Shown: positions 37,441 to 50,104, counted from the first letter of the stretch. The stretch is 64,000 bases of DNA from Hippophae tibetana (GCA_037013495.1 CM072811.1:22132159-22196158), one strand, 5' to 3'. Made by a program: numbers and translations. The notes: generated from the sequence alone by a model not told the origin.

Positions 37441-38740
37441 TAATAGGTTATGTTTTAAATTTTTACCAATTTATAATTTAATAACCTATACAAAGCAACC
37501 GGACATACAATCATGTATAAGAATAAAGTGTAAAAATAAGACAATAACACACGATATTTTTAGGTGGAAACAACCTAGGTCATAACCATAACCTAAGAGG
37601 AAAACCACCGGTCCACCTGACCACCTAACTTTCTACTATGAAAATCAAATGTTCAAATACAAACTCGATCTTATGTTACCTTCCCTAGGATACTACCCAA
37701 TGTACTTTACTTACAAGCTCTTGCTCTGTTTTCACAGTTTTTAATATTAGTGTGAGCGGTTTCTAGACTAACGTTCTAATAAGCTTCCCACCAATTAGAT
37801 ATGTTTCCAAATTTACTATAAAAAAGTTAGCACAAAAAACACAACAAGTGTCTGTGTGTGTTATAGAATGGATTTAATAATGAATAATCCTAACTAGATG
37901 ATTCAAAACATATGTCACTTAAATCAAATCAACTAGTAAATCCTAGAGCAAAAAGATCAAGCACAAGCTTAATAAAAATAACTTCTTTAAAGATTAATAA
38001 TCAAATCAAATAATTATGATATGACAAAAACGATTATTTGATCTAATAATTTAAAAACAAAAATAAAGAAGAAGTCATAAGAACATATTATCAAAATATC
38101 ATAAAATAATTAGGTTTATTAATCAATCAAACATAATCATCAATATTTGATAGATTAACTAAATAAAAAAGTCTAAAAATTATGATCTTATATTTTTAAA
38201 ACAAGAGAGAGAAATTAAGAAGAATAGAATAATGCTCTTGTGTGGTTGATTGAAACAATGAACAATGAGTTTTATTTATAGGAAAAATTAAAACCCTTAA
38301 TCCTATGTAATTGATAAATATCTTTTCTATTTCAAATAGGATTAGTAATACTCACTAATTAAGAAGACTCTTATTTAAAGAAGAGTTCTTTTAAAATAGA
38401 TTTTATGCTATCTTTTATGCTAAAGATTTCAACTATAATTTAGAGTATATCTTATCTAATATCTTTTAAAAATAGATTTTATGCTAAAGATTTTCACTAT
38501 AATTTAGAGTATATATTATCTAATATCTTTTAGCATATCTTAATTTAGAGTATATCTTATCTAATATCTTTTAGCATATCTTATTCCATATCTTAGCACT
38601 AAAAATAATTTTAGATTTATAAGTATGTGCTATTAAATGCATAAATGTAATCCTATGTGTCGTAGTTATTAAAGATATACCTGAAGTACAATTAACTGGA
38701 ACTCAAGCATTTGTTTGGTTTTTCTTGATAGACTTGATAG
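37441..38740. other. Non-coding interior of the MULE, unclassified insert likely
   Basis: 37490-37860 resembles the non-coding part of a decayed retrotransposon (ATATTTTTAGGTGGAAACAA, CCTAAGAGGAAAACCACCGG). I cannot classify it. A two-level tandem duplication lies at 38395-38590. Confidence 0.35.
38395..38590. repeat. Tandem duplications of about 64 and 41 bp
   Basis: A unit with AGATTTTATGCTAAAGATTT, then CACTATAATTTAGAGTATAT and CTTATCTAATATC, occurs twice. Its second half, TTTAGAGTATATCTTATC to TTAGCATATC, is repeated once more immediately after. Confidence 0.8.
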
Positions 38741-38756
38741 CAGGCCTAAAAAAAAA

Positions 38757-39360
38757 TTTACAGATAAATATTTTGTCTACGAAAATAGCCAACACTCATA
38801 GTCCTTACAACTTCGTGGAGTGATGACAATCCAGGAAGAAGATTTTGGGATTGTTATAGTTAATTGGTAAGTAAATTATTTTAATTTTTGTTTCATATAT
38901 AGATTTGAATTCTATTGAATACACACAGATTTAGTGTTTTTTTAATTATGCTAGTGTTTTTTTAAAAAATTTAATTATTTTTGTTCTTCAATTTTATAAG
39001 AAATTGGACATTGTAACTACTTTTGTTGGTTTGAAGATGAAATATATGGTAGAGCAAAGAAAATTATACTTGGCTTAATGAGAAGGATTAGACAAATGGG
39101 AAAACATATTTCAATAGGGAAGAATTGAAAAAAATAAATAAATTAGAGTTGCAAATTGATAACATTGAAGAACATAATGCAATATTAGAAGAAACAATAT
39201 TGAGTTTGAGTGAGCTAAATGAATATTGCAATATCTTGGTGAAGACATAATCAAATATGAAGATAAAAAAGTTATTGGTTTATGACATAGCAATATTATT
39301 ATTATATATTATCATGAAACATGGAGAAAATTCAAAGTCAATGGAAATATTATCTTAGTT
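38757..39360 (+). pseudogene. GRF-type zinc-finger protein gene remnant inside the MULE
   Basis: The core LTTSWSDDNPGRRFWDCYS (about 38806-38865) is the GRF zinc-finger signature (T-S-W-[ST]-D-x-N-P-G-R-R-F-x-x-C). An intron-like gap (about 38868-39003) follows, then HCNYFCWFEDEIYGRAKKII and LGLMRRIRQM. Further on come a coiled-coil stretch (NKLELQIDNIEEHNAILEET) and a hydrophobic end (LLVYDIAILLLYIIMKHG). This is the architecture of small plant GRF proteins with a C-terminal membrane segment. In-frame stops (before the core at about 38790, at 38867 and near 39126) suggest a pseudogene. GRF fingers bind nucleic acid in other proteins; the role of these small ones is not settled. Confidence 0.7.
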
Positions 39361-39894
39361 GATAAGGGGGTATGCATATTAACATTGGTTCATTTGTTAT
39401 GTGTTATTTTGTATCTAAGGTTGTATGTAACATTCAAATGATTTAATATTATGAGTTATTTTGTAGTTAATATATTTCTTAGTTTAATGTAACCCTTGTT
39501 TTTAATTAAATTGATGGAATATAATCCTTATTTTTGTATAAGAAAGATTGTATACCCCTATTTTTGTATAATGAACATTCAAGTGGTTTAATGTAACAAG
39601 CTCCATCGTATGGATCAAACACAAAATGTGATATGCATTTTGAAACTACAAAATGTGATGCATTAACTTCAACCATATATTTAATAGATTTTTCATATAA
39701 ATACATACATTTTAGTGCTTGTCTTTAAATGTATATAATTCAATTGCATTAACCAAACAAAAAAAAATTAGTTCACACCATCTTCACTAAAAATTGTTCA
39801 AACAAAACATATAATTTATATTATTACAATTTGTAATTACAAAAACCATATTGTTAAGTTAATATTGAAACTAAATCTTCGATTCATTTTGTGC

Positions 39895-40790
39895 TCCACA
39901 TAATACACACACCAATCACTAGTGCACACCCAACCATACACACACTAGCGTTGATACACACATCAGCACCCATCCACTTACACACAATACACATAGACCA
40001 ACACCCATACACATTTGCAGACATACATGCCAACACCAACCCTTACTTGTACACAACACACACACACATGCACACATACACATTGGCACCCATACACACA
40101 CTTGACACATATATGCACATAACACAAACCTGCACACAATATACACATTAGTTGATACACACACACTAGTACTTATACACATCTGCAGACACACACATCC
40201 AATGCATACCTACACACATACACTTGACATATACCAGTACCCATGTAGAAACACAAGTTGATACATACACACTAGCACTAACACACACACACATGCTCAA
40301 CACATACTAGCTCCCATGTGGATATACCATAGCCGACACACATTTTCTCGCACACATATGCACATACACATATACTTGAAACATACCTACTTTCACTTAA
40401 TCCATATCAGCACATACACACAACACAAAATTGTACATACATACATATACACACATCAGATGATACACACACTAGCTCCTATATAGACATATCATAACCA
40501 ATATCATACCAATCACACACAACACCTATATCAACCCTAAAACACACCCATATCACAACAACACCCATTTCACACACTTAATCCCCACTTACACATATAA
40601 AACACATCCAACACATATAACACAATACACATACACACATACACACATACACAACACACCCCCATATCAGCACACACACACACAACACACCATCATATTA
40701 GAACACACACATATCCAACTTAGCACACATACATATATCAGTACACATATGCACACATCCACATATACACACCCATATTTGCAACTTATC
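39895..40790. repeat. Degenerate CA-rich repeat, about 0.9 kb
   Basis: Long stretches of ACACAC / ATACACACA units with irregular interruptions such as CACTAGC, CATCAGCACCCATA and TTGATACACACAC recurring every few dozen bases. The open frames on both strands here (His/Thr-rich one way, Val/Cys-rich the other) are products of the repeat. It lies between the GRF remnant and the transposase within the MULE. Confidence 0.9.
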
Positions 40791-43325
40791 AACAAATTTT
40801 GTTTTCGTAGAAGCTACAACTGATGGAATGTGATCTTCCTAAGTTACTTGAGATGATTGAGTCATGTGTTCAATAGGGGTCTACATTTTTGTAAATTGAG
40901 AGAAAACATAAGAAATGATAATAATGTATTTAATAACAAAATTAAGTAAGATAAAATGAAAACATATTACCTCATCTACATTGGTAGTCCTAGTTGAACA
41001 ACATGTAAAGTTATGGCCTTGAAATCCACAATGGCTACATGTCATGCATAATTCTACTCTTCCTTGTTGGATTGTTCAGATTGTTAGTTGGATCATCATT
41101 TCTTTTAGACCTACTTTTAGGAGGTCTTCCAGTTTGTGTCTTCACATTTGGGACAACTAAACGAGGCATGTTTGTTTTCACCTATTCATTTGCACTTGTT
41201 ATATGATGAATATATGGATCATATACCTTCGTATATGTTTCATATATGTACCATGGACATACTTATTTGATAGGATTATCCTTCTCAACCTTAAGTACAA
41301 TACATGCATATGAGTACGATATACCCGTTAAGTCCTACTTTTTACATATGCATATTGACCTCACTAAATCAACCACCCACTTATTCATCATCACATCATT
41401 CACTTTATATATTTTTCTCCCTAGAATGTAATTCATACAAATGGATTGAAAATTTCCTATTTTTTGAGTTATTCTTCTTATTCTAGGACCAACTCTGTGT
41501 TTAAAAGTTTCAACTCCCACTCTCTTACCAACCATAATCTTTCTCTAACATAGTGGTAATAGTCTATCCCTATAATTAAGAATACAAGAGTTGAATCACT
41601 CACACATGTTATTCACCAACATATAAGATTTTTCTTCGGTTTTGAAGTGTGACATAGACTAGTGTTTGGTCAGTCTTTTTTGGTACCACTCTATATAGTT
41701 ATACTTAAATATTTCATAGCATTCGTTACTTGATTGAATGTTGGTATCGTTATAGCCCTTACACATGCTCATAATTGTTATTTCAATGCCAATCCAAAAT
41801 GAATATTTTTGAAGTTCTAGTACAAATGTCTAACACATAACCTGTGCTCAAAATGTATGAATAAGTTATTAATCACCCTCAACAACCTTTTCTGCTTGTC
41901 TGATATTCTAGTCCAACTATAACTATTTCTATTTGAAGATCATCTCTTGTAATCATTAAAAAAATCATATGTCTCTTCACATTCATTCTTAAAGAAAACA
42001 TAAGAAATTGAGAATATTTCATTATTTTCATCAATTGAAATTATAGTAAATAGTTGTCGGGGTCTTCAAAAAACAACCATCAAATCCAAAGATTGGTTTG
42101 CACTATTCTAGGAAACCCTTTCTGGTAGCCTCTTAACAAACATAAAACCTTTTGAATCGTGGTTCATTCTTGGCATTCAATTTAGAATCAATCCTCACAG
42201 TTGATCCTATGTTAGTCTTTTTTATCGCTATAGCATAATCCCATAACCTTGCATATTGTTGTTTATTGACCTCATTAATCAACTTTAGCTTTCTTATTAG
42301 CTCCATAAACTCTATATTTAGGTATTATCATATTAAAGTATTTATTTGCATTATCAGCTACACTTGATTTAAAACTCTTAGGATTGTTTCTAAAGTCTCC
42401 AATAAACTCATTAGGAATCCAATCAATTGTTGCACATTTGGTAGAATGTGATTATGAGCATTCATTTTCTAAATTACATGAAACTAGCTCCAAAGTTATG
42501 TTATCATTCATGATCTTTTTAGAAATAAAAAAACCACATTATTCACTTCTACATACAGTCATCAACCTTATTTTATTTGAGTATCTAAACTTGATATCCA
42601 TTAAATGTTTAATAGCATACAATTGGATCTATTTTCTTAACAAATCCTTGGAGGGATATTTCTTTCTTACACAGAATGTAGGGTTCCTAAATTCAACATC
42701 CATATTGAAAATTGGAACTCTTTTAGTTTTGGTTCCAATTTCTTTATCACTCAACTCAAAACCATTTTCTAAATAATCAGAGTCACCATAATTAGATACC
42801 ACTTCATCTTCTTCCATCGCTATATTATTTTCAACACTAAAGTCCACATTTTTTTTTGCATACAACATATCATCATCCAAATCTTCTTCAAAGTTACTTT
42901 CACAAAATAAGAAGTCATCTTCTTTAGCAAGTTCATTTCATTTGTCACATTCACATTGTTATTATCTTTGCTTTGTCTACTCTTAAAACTATCCCACTAT
43001 TTATTTTCCTTTTGTTATGTTTAGGTGTATCACTAACTCTACTTTTACCCTTATCCTTGGAAGTAGTAAACATGAACTTCCTTTAGATTCATTTTTCACT
43101 CTATTCCTTTTATTTGTACTCTGTTAAGGTTCATATTGTTCAGCTTGAGGTTCTTTGGGTTGTATACCGTCAATTTCAACTTCAAGTTCATCTAATTAGT
43201 GGGCATAGCTTTAGTAAACTATAATTTTTCAACTTCAGGTTCTTTAGTTGGTAGGATATTTAATGGTTGTATTGGTTCATACGCATCAATCCCCACATCA
43301 TGGTTAGACACAACATAAACATTAA

Positions 43326-44128
43326 TGTGGTGTTTGGTTCACAGAATGGAATCAGAATCGAAATGGAATGGAATGGAAAGAAAACAATGTTGTTTGATTT
43401 GACCACTAGAATCAAAAAAGGAATCAATATTACAGTGTTTGGTTTGCCACTAGAATGCAATGGAAAAAACTGCAAATTACCTTAATACCCCTATATTCAA
43501 TAAAATTTAAATAATATCATTTAATTATTATTTTTTTGTGAGACAAAATACATTATTGAAATCATTATTTTTCTAAATAATTATTACTTAAAAAGAAAAT
43601 ATATTATTTAAATTATTATTTTTCTAAATAGGGTTTAGGGTTTTAAGGCTTAGGATTTGGGATTTGGGGTTTAGGGTTATATTTGTGGGTTAAGGTTTAG
43701 GGTTAAAATTATTATTTTCTAAATAAGGTTTAGTGTTTTAGGATTTGAGATTTATGGTTTATGGTTTAGGATTTAGGGATTTGTGATTTGGGGTTTAGGA
43801 TTTAGGATTTTGGGTTTTATGATTTGGGGTTTAGGGTTTTGGGTTTTGGGTTTTGGGATTTAGGGTTTAGTGTTTAGGGTTTAGGGTTTTGATATTTAGG
43901 GTTTTGGGATTTAGGGTTTAGGATTTTAGGATTTTGGGTTTAGGGTTTTGTGATTTGAGATTTTAGTTTAGGGTTATATTTGAGATGAAGGTAAAATTGG
44001 AAAAAAAATTGAGATGTGAATGGAATCATGATTCCTAAAGGGGGGGAGGAAATTGTGATTCATTCTCCTTTAAGAATCGATTCCATTCCTGACTCATTTT
44101 TAAACCCAATCAAACACATGAATGGAAG
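43326..44128. mobile_element. Non-autonomous element with TGTTTGG ends, inserted in the transposase
   Basis: The left end TGGTGTTTGGTTCACAGAAT, with GAATGGAATCAG motifs, is mirrored by the right end (GGAATCATGATTCC, GATTCCATTCCTGACTC, AACCCAATCAAACACA). It shares ends and GAATGGAAT subterminal motifs with the element at 28940-29880. Its core (43630-43980) is a degenerate TTTAGGG array. Transposase coding resumes on both sides, which shows it is an insertion. The exact ends are uncertain by 20-30 bp. Confidence 0.65.
43630..43980 (+). repeat. Degenerate telomere-like (TTTAGGG)n tract
   Basis: About 350 bp of GGGTTTAGGG, GGGTTTTGGG, GGATTTAGG and related variants. The plant telomere heptamer CCCTAAA/TTTAGGG occurs at several places, but the phase is irregular. 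It lies inside the inserted element at 43326-44128, so it is not a simple chromosome-fusion scar. Confidence 0.85.
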
Positions 44129-44774
44129 GAATCCATTCCTGACTCAACGGTTGCAAAATCAACCCATGGTACTTAATAAAACCAAGTAATTGGCCTCATT
44201 AAGTTCAACAATGAGTCCAACTTTTCAAAACCTACACGAGACATGGTATCCTCATTGTAGTAATTCGAGCAATCTATTACACCATAAACATTCACTTTTT
44301 TTAATATCTTAATCAATCCATTTTCCACCATGATGGACTATTAGAGTAAATTATTCTTATTTTTTCTCTATGAACAACAAGAAAACACTGATTAATGTTT
44401 AAACTTTGTTAATGCATAATTTAAATTAGTGGTATATTAAAATATTTAGCATAAAAGAGTATCACATATTTGGCACCATTCATTTCTTTTGATAAAATAT
44501 TCACAAAAATATTTTCCTACTTTAATACATAGCCTATACCCCACTTGTAGAAAAAAAGACACACTAGCATTCATAATAGTTAACATAAAGAGAGAAACCA
44601 AAGAATCTTCTCAAAAACTTATATTAATTGCTTTATTTTCAATAATTGAACACTCATAAAACCTCAACCTAAATAGAAAACTATTTATGAAATAAACTTA
44701 CTGTAACAAGATATCTTTCCCTTTCTTTGTAATTCGATGTCAAGTACCAGTTCAAGAATTGGATTACCAATCGA

Positions 44775-45190
44775 GGTATATTTGTTTTGATTTTTCTTTG
44801 TTTTTTTGGCTCGTAAGGAGGTTTTTCACTATTTTATTGGTTTTAGGGGAAGGAGCTTTTTAGATGGGTGGCTTTACGAGAAGATTTTTTTTAGATATGT
44901 GGCTTTGCGAGGTTGGTAATCGGGTGAAGGCTAGAGAGGGTGTGGTCTAGCGAGGGAGTGGAGGCATGAGAATGAGATTGGTTGGTTCAAGTGTGTAGGA
45001 GGGTGTGATGGAGGGTGATGAGTATTTAGGATTTTACACATACTCAAATGTTAAATTCTATTAAAGTTAAGCACTTATGGTATATTTATAACAATTTAAA
45101 AGTTTGATAGTATAAAAGTAACAAATGAAAGTTTGGTAGTATATTTATAACAATCCTTATATATTTGGTGGTATAAAAATTTGTTTATTC
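44775..45190 (-). repeat. Right terminal inverted repeat of the MULE
   Basis: About 416 bp, complementary to 36965-37337. The transposase remnant starts about 440 bp inside this end, so this TIR probably carried its promoter. Confidence 0.8.
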
Positions 45191-45200
45191 TTAATAATAA

Positions 45201-46519
45201 TTTTATGTAAAATCATTAATTAGAAAATATTATTTAAAAATAATTTAAAGGTTTTTTTGTCAAAAAATTAATATAATGGTTAAAAAATGTATTGTTCCAA
45301 TTTTTATCTGATGTCGCATGATGTACCTTATATCAAATTTAAGTTAATAAGACTAGAAGGAGCTCTTTATATATGATTAAACATAATCCATATCAATTAT
45401 TTGATTGTGCAAGTGCATACATTTACGTACAACTTCATATATAACAAACACAACAACAAACAATTTAATGTAAGACGGTCAATTATACAAGACAGTTAGT
45501 GATTGTATTATAATTTAACATTTTAAAAGAATCAAATGAGACAGTTACTGATCATCTTATAAAAATCCAAATAAGACGTTTAGTTATCTTATAAAAATCC
45601 AAATGCGACGGTAACTAACCATCTTATAAACTAAACATATAGATGACCGGAGATCGTAATAAAAGTATATCTACTATATGCATTTTTAAATATAGCACGA
45701 CTTATTAATTGTTCTATATACATAAATATAATGAAGGGTTGCAAAAGTCTGTTACCTCTAATGAAATTATGTTATATTTAAAAAAGTATATTTTAAACTC
45801 ATACTTATTAAATGGAATAATATAAGTTCATTACATTTACAAAAAAAGTAATAAAAATTCATTTTGTAAAGTTAATAGATTGATATTATCCTGTTTTTAT
45901 TTTTAACCTGAGGTAACACAAATCCATTACCTTTACTCAATAAACTTCTACGATCTTTTACAAAGGGTAACATACTTGTGTTGTTACTTAATTAGTAAAA
46001 AATTAATCTACACTTTAATTAAAGGTAGCAGACTTGGGCTACCATTTTTCACATATATATATATATATATATAATATTGATATTTTTTTATTATATTAAT
46101 ACATGCATAAATAAAAGTTTAGACCATAAAAATCCAAAAATAAATATCATTCAAGTTCTCAATTCCATATACATAAGTAAATAAAAATGCTAAACGTGAT
46201 AGATTGAGGGGAAATAATTCACAACATAAAATTAATACAATAGTTACAAGATGTTGAAATAATTAAAGGTTGAAAAAACAAAAATATGATAAAAAAGTAG
46301 ATAAAATTTTGATTAGGATGAATAAAAACAAAAACGTGGATAGATCTAGATATGATATATAGCATCCTAGGCGCGATGGTGGTGGAACATCGTAGCCTTA
46401 GCAAAGGCAACTCCACAGACGGCAAACAAATTCATACGAGGTACAGAGAACGCAACGGCAACAGATGGTATGCAAATAGACTATGATTGGCTACATGGGT
46501 GACACATGAAGGAAGGTAT
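45201..46519. other. Intergenic DNA with CACTA-like short repeats
   Basis: 45470-45640 contains repeated blocks (GAGACAGTTACTGATCATCT, AAGACGTTTAGTTATCTTAT, TGCGACGGTAACTAACCATC) joined by TATAAAAATCCAAAT. They resemble the subterminal repeats of CACTA elements, without a visible CACTA terminus. 45740-46050 has a second set of inverted motifs around GTCTGTTACC / GGTAGCAGAC, followed by a short (TA)n at about 46052-46073. No gene is seen. Confidence 0.4.
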
Positions 46520-46943
46520 TGGAAAAATGAGTATATTTTCACTATTTTAAGTAGTTACTATTCACTTATAATTTAAATAAATAAAAATTAAATTAGCTCA
46601 ATAAAATAATGCTAATGAAAATATAATACTAAAAGAAACTAAAACAAAAATATTAAAGAAAAAAAATAAAAATACCAGAAATTTAATGAGGTTTGGTATA
46701 AATGTTACCTTTGTCCTCGTGCATCATTGACTACTTCCACTATCTCCAAATAGAGTAACTCCAAAAATTACAAATAATTGGGAAAAAATGAGCTAATAAA
46801 TTACCCTCACAAAAAAGTGGAAGATTTACAAATTTTGAGATGTTTTAGAAGTGAAGGCCTTATATATAGCCCAATATTCAACACCCACCTTCATTCCTAA
46901 TCAATGTGAGACTTTTTCAATTTTCTCACTAAGAAGCTACACA
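46520..46943 (-). repeat. 3' LTR of the copia element
   Basis: Lies just beyond the purine tract AAGGTGGAGA on the minus strand and starts TGTAGCTTC or TGTGTAGCTTC. Its last 140 bp match 56771-56912. TATATATAGCCC complement (46862-46874) gives a plausible LTR TATA region. Confidence 0.75.
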
Positions 46944-47024
46944 AAAAATCTCCACCTTAGAGATTTAGTGATTCTTAAATATTTCTTCAATCTCTACATC
47001 AACGACCCTATTTCCAATTCAAAT

Positions 47025-48600
47025 TTATAGGATGTTAATCAAGTATATGAAAGGTTTGAACTTTCTTTCCATTTCCACCTTGGTCATCATATTTGTGGGA
47101 TTCTCTGTAGTATTGATCTTCTGAACTAATAATCCACCTTCTTCAATAATCTTTAGCATGAAATGGTAACAAACATCAATGTGCTTTGTACATGCATGGT
47201 AGACTTGGTTTGTTGCTAAATTAATAGCATTCTGATTGTCACAAAATACCTTAATATGTTTTTGACCAACTCCTAAATCTTCAAGCAAAATTCATAACCA
47301 ATTATTTTCCTTCACAACCTTTGTAACTACCATATACTCTACCTCTATAGTAAACAAAGAACCTGTGGACTACAAGGTAGACTTCCAACTGACTGGTGCT
47401 TTAGCAAGAATAAACACATAACCAGTAGTTAAACGATGCTCATCTAAATCTCCTGCATATTCATAATCATAATATTTGACTGCATATTGACCAACGATAT
47501 TATCCTATTGAAATACTAAACCAACATCTTCAATAATTAAAATATACTATAGAATCCATTTCACAGCCAACCAATGTTCTTTACCAGGATCATGCATGTA
47601 CCTGCTTATAGCTCTAACTGTATGTGAAATATCAGGTCTTGTACACACCATTGCATACATCAAGCTACCAACGACATTTGCATATGGTACTTTTACCATG
47701 TATTCTTATTCTGCATCATTCTTAAGAGATAATTGAGTATTAATATTGAATTGTAGAACAAGGGAGTACTTACAGGTTTTGTCTTTTTATTCATACCAAA
47801 ATGTTGTAATACCTTCTTCAAATATTGACTCTAGGTCAAACTAAGCTTCCTCTTTCTTTTTGTATCTACTCATCTCCATGCTGAGAATCTTCTTGGCTTC
47901 TCCCAAATCTTTCATCTCGAACTCCTAACTTAGTTGAGCCTTCAAATTTTCAATTTCTTCTTGACTCTTCGATGCAATCAACATATCATCAATGTACAAT
48001 AGAAGATAGTTGAAAGACTCATCTTATAGCTTGTGAAAATTCACAAAATAATCATGTGTACTTCTAGTATACTTCTACTGCAACATAAACTAATCAAATA
48101 ATTTGTACCATTGACTCGGAGATTGCTTCAATCCATACAAATTTTTTTTCTACATGCAAAACCAATTCTCTTTACCAGCAACATTAAACCCTTATGCATG
48201 AGACATATATAATTTCTCTTCTAAGTCGCTGTGTAGAAACGTGGTTTTCACATTAAGTTGAATTAGTTTCAAATCCAAATGTGCTACAAAGGCCAACAAA
48301 GGAATGTTTTACAACTAGAGAAAATACCTCATTATAATTGATTCCCTCCTTCTAAGCATGACCCTTAGCCACAACCTTGCCTTGTAGCGAACACCATATT
48401 TTTTAGGAAATTCTTCTTTCTTTGTATACACCCATTTATAGTCAATTATCTTTTTGCCCTTAGGTAGTTATGTCAACTTCCATGTCTTATTCTTCGTTCA
48501 TGGCTTCCGTCCATATTTTAATTTTAGGGCTTCTAATTGCTTCTTTATATATGGAAAGAACATCATCACGCACAATTGAAAGTGCACAGACCATTGTGTT
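47025..48600 (-). pseudogene. Copia reverse transcriptase and RNase H
   Basis: The RT part keeps YLLLYIDDMLIASK (48003 down), the intact YxDD catalytic box, then LSxEFEMKDLGEAKKILSME and VVGSLMYAMVCTRPDISHTV, AISRYMHDPGKEHWLAVKW. RNase H follows, its end open at 47288-47025 (KVFCDNQNAINLATNQVYHA, TKHIDVCYHFMLKIIEEGG, NMMTKVEMERKF), typical of Ty1/copia. Stops in between, for example after NLKAQLS and ALAVKWIL, show it is inactive. Confidence 0.9.
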
Positions 48601-48859
48601 CTTAAATTGAGTAGGTAGATCTTCCATATCTTTGTATAGAGAAAGCAACTTGAGATTTTGTCATCATGACTTATCAACTATAGTTTCTTCTTTTTGTTAT
48701 GAAGGTTCTTGGGTTAAAACCTCTTCTTCATCTTATTCATCTTTTTCCAATGGAGGATCAATTTTTGTCTTATTTTCACCATTGGATTAACAATTCTACT
48801 TTCAAACTCCATCTACTTCGGAGTTTTCTCCACTTGTTGCAAAGTGCCATCAGTCTTCT

Positions 48860-50090
48860 CAGTTACCTTTCTTAGCAAGGTAGATTCGTCAAAGGTAACA
48901 TCTCTATTAAAGATTATTATTTTTTGTTTCAAGGTACCATAGTCGATATCTATTAGAACTAGAGAGGATCCCAAAAAAAAATAGCTTTCTTGGTTCTTGG
49001 ATCAAACTTTGATTCTGTTATATGGTAGTATGCAGTAGAACCAAATACATGTAAGAAATCATAATATCTAGCAGGTTTTCCAGACCATACCTCCATAGGT
49101 GTTTTGCCTTCAAGATTAAACGATGGTAGATAGTTGACAAGATGACATGCATACGTCGCATCCTTAGCTTAATACTGCTTACCTAACCCAGAATTTGACA
49201 ATATACACCAAACCTTCTCCATCAAAGTCCAATTCATACGTTCTGCAACTCCATTCTGTTATGTTGTTTTTCAAATAGTGAAGTATCACACTATCCCTTC
49301 TTTACAAAATTTCATAAATGGATCATTTGTGTACTCAGTGCCATTATCAGATCTACGATGCTTGATCTTTCTACCAGTATGAGTATTGATTATCTTTTTT
49401 CACTTGAGATACACCCAAACACTTTTGTAGAAGTCATCAACGAAAGTGACATAATAATTTTGCCATTCATGGATTGAGTTCTTGTTAGCCCCTATATATT
49501 AGTATGGATGTAATGCCTTTTGTATTATGGAGTGTAGTGCCAAAATATACTTTTTTCTGCTTCCCCAATACACAATGCTTATAGAATTATAATTTACCAG
49601 TTCTCGTGCCTTTCAACATGTCTTGCTTTACCACAATCTGTATAACTTTTTCACCAGTATGTCCCAAATGCATATGCCATAACTTGGTAATTTCTGAATC
49701 TTTTTCTTCCTTCGAAACTACTGTTGATACTGTCCCAATAACTATATTACCAAGGTAGTAGTACAAGTTATTATTTAGAACACATTTTATCACCATAAGT
49801 GCTCCAGAAGTAACCTTTTATGCCCCATTTTGTATGGTCATAGTGAAGCCTTTTGATTCTAAGACTACCACAATAATGAGATTCTTCTTCATATCTGGGA
49901 CATAATGAACATCTTTCAAAACTATGGTTAAACCATCTTGATTCTTCAAACGAATTGTAGCGATCCCTAAAACTTTGCATGGATAATCATTACCCATGAA
50001 AACAACTTCACCGTCTAGTTCTTCAAAGTTAAAGAACCACTTCTTATTAGGATACATATGGAAGGTACACACTAAATCAAAAATCCAATT
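48860..50090 (-). pseudogene. Copia protease tail, GAG-pre-integrase and integrase
   Basis: From high to low coordinates: WFFNFEELDGEVVFMGNDYP and LKDVHYVPDMKKNLIIVVVL (protease to pre-integrase linker), LWHMHLGHTGEKVIQIVVKQ with DMLKGTRTGKL (GAG_pre-integrs), then a degraded integrase core, and DATYACHLVNYLPSFNLEGK, TPMEVWSGKPARYYDFLHVF, GSTAYYHITESKFDPRTKKA at the integrase end. The order is that of Ty1/copia pol (PR-INT-RT-RH). There are frameshifts between blocks. Confidence 0.88.
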
Positions 50091-50104
50091 ATCAGGATGG
50101 GATG

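Larger units (their letters stand above)
40960..44340 (-). pseudogene. MuDR-type transposase (mudrA-like), interrupted
   Basis: Read right to left. The N-terminal part starts MVENGLIKILKKVNVYGVID (44332) with TMSRVGFEKLDSLLNLMRPI. A 0.8-kb element (43326-44128) interrupts it. Then come acidic FELSDKEIGTKTKRVPIFNM and VEFRNPTFCVRKKYPSKDLL, the degraded zinc-binding/DNA-binding part (RLMTVCRSE, WIPNEFIGDFRNNPK), the MULE catalytic segment RFYVCLEATRKGFLE-stop-CKPIFGFDGCFLKTP with its first Asp, a SWIM-like finger (CICKK-stop-DLTGISYSYACIVL, with Cys and His ligands replaced by Tyr), and the tail PRLVVPNVKTQTGRPPKSRS. Many stops and frameshifts make it dead. It encoded the enzyme that cuts and pastes the MULE. 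Confidence 0.85.
36965..45190 (-). mobile_element. 8.2-kb MULE (Mutator-like element) with long TIRs and two gene remnants
   Basis: Inverted repeats lie at 36965-37337 and 44775-45190. They share GAGTAAACATATTTTTATAC against the complement of GTATAAAAATTTGTTTATTC at the other end, ACATTTGAGTGTGTAAAATC, TCCATTCCCTCG, GCAAAGCCACGTATC and ATCAAAACAAATATACC. Immediate flanks TTATTAATAA (36955-36964) and TTAATAATAA (45191-45200) agree at 9 of 10, consistent with the 9-10-bp duplication of Mutator elements, although both are AT-only. Inside are a MuDR-type transposase (minus) and a GRF zinc-finger gene remnant (plus). The transposase is broken, so the element is not autonomous now. Confidence 0.8.

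Noticed and set aside
39891..40194. His/Thr-rich and Cys/Val-rich open frames on both strands
   Set aside because: Both are translations of the CA-rich repeat and show no domain or splice context.
39895..40790. CRISPR-like spaced repeat array
   Set aside because: Repeats are irregular low-complexity CA units with no constant repeat or spacer length, in plant nuclear DNA.
43630..43980. Chromosome-fusion telomere scar
   Set aside because: The tract lies between the inverted ends of a small inserted element and the heptamer phase is irregular.
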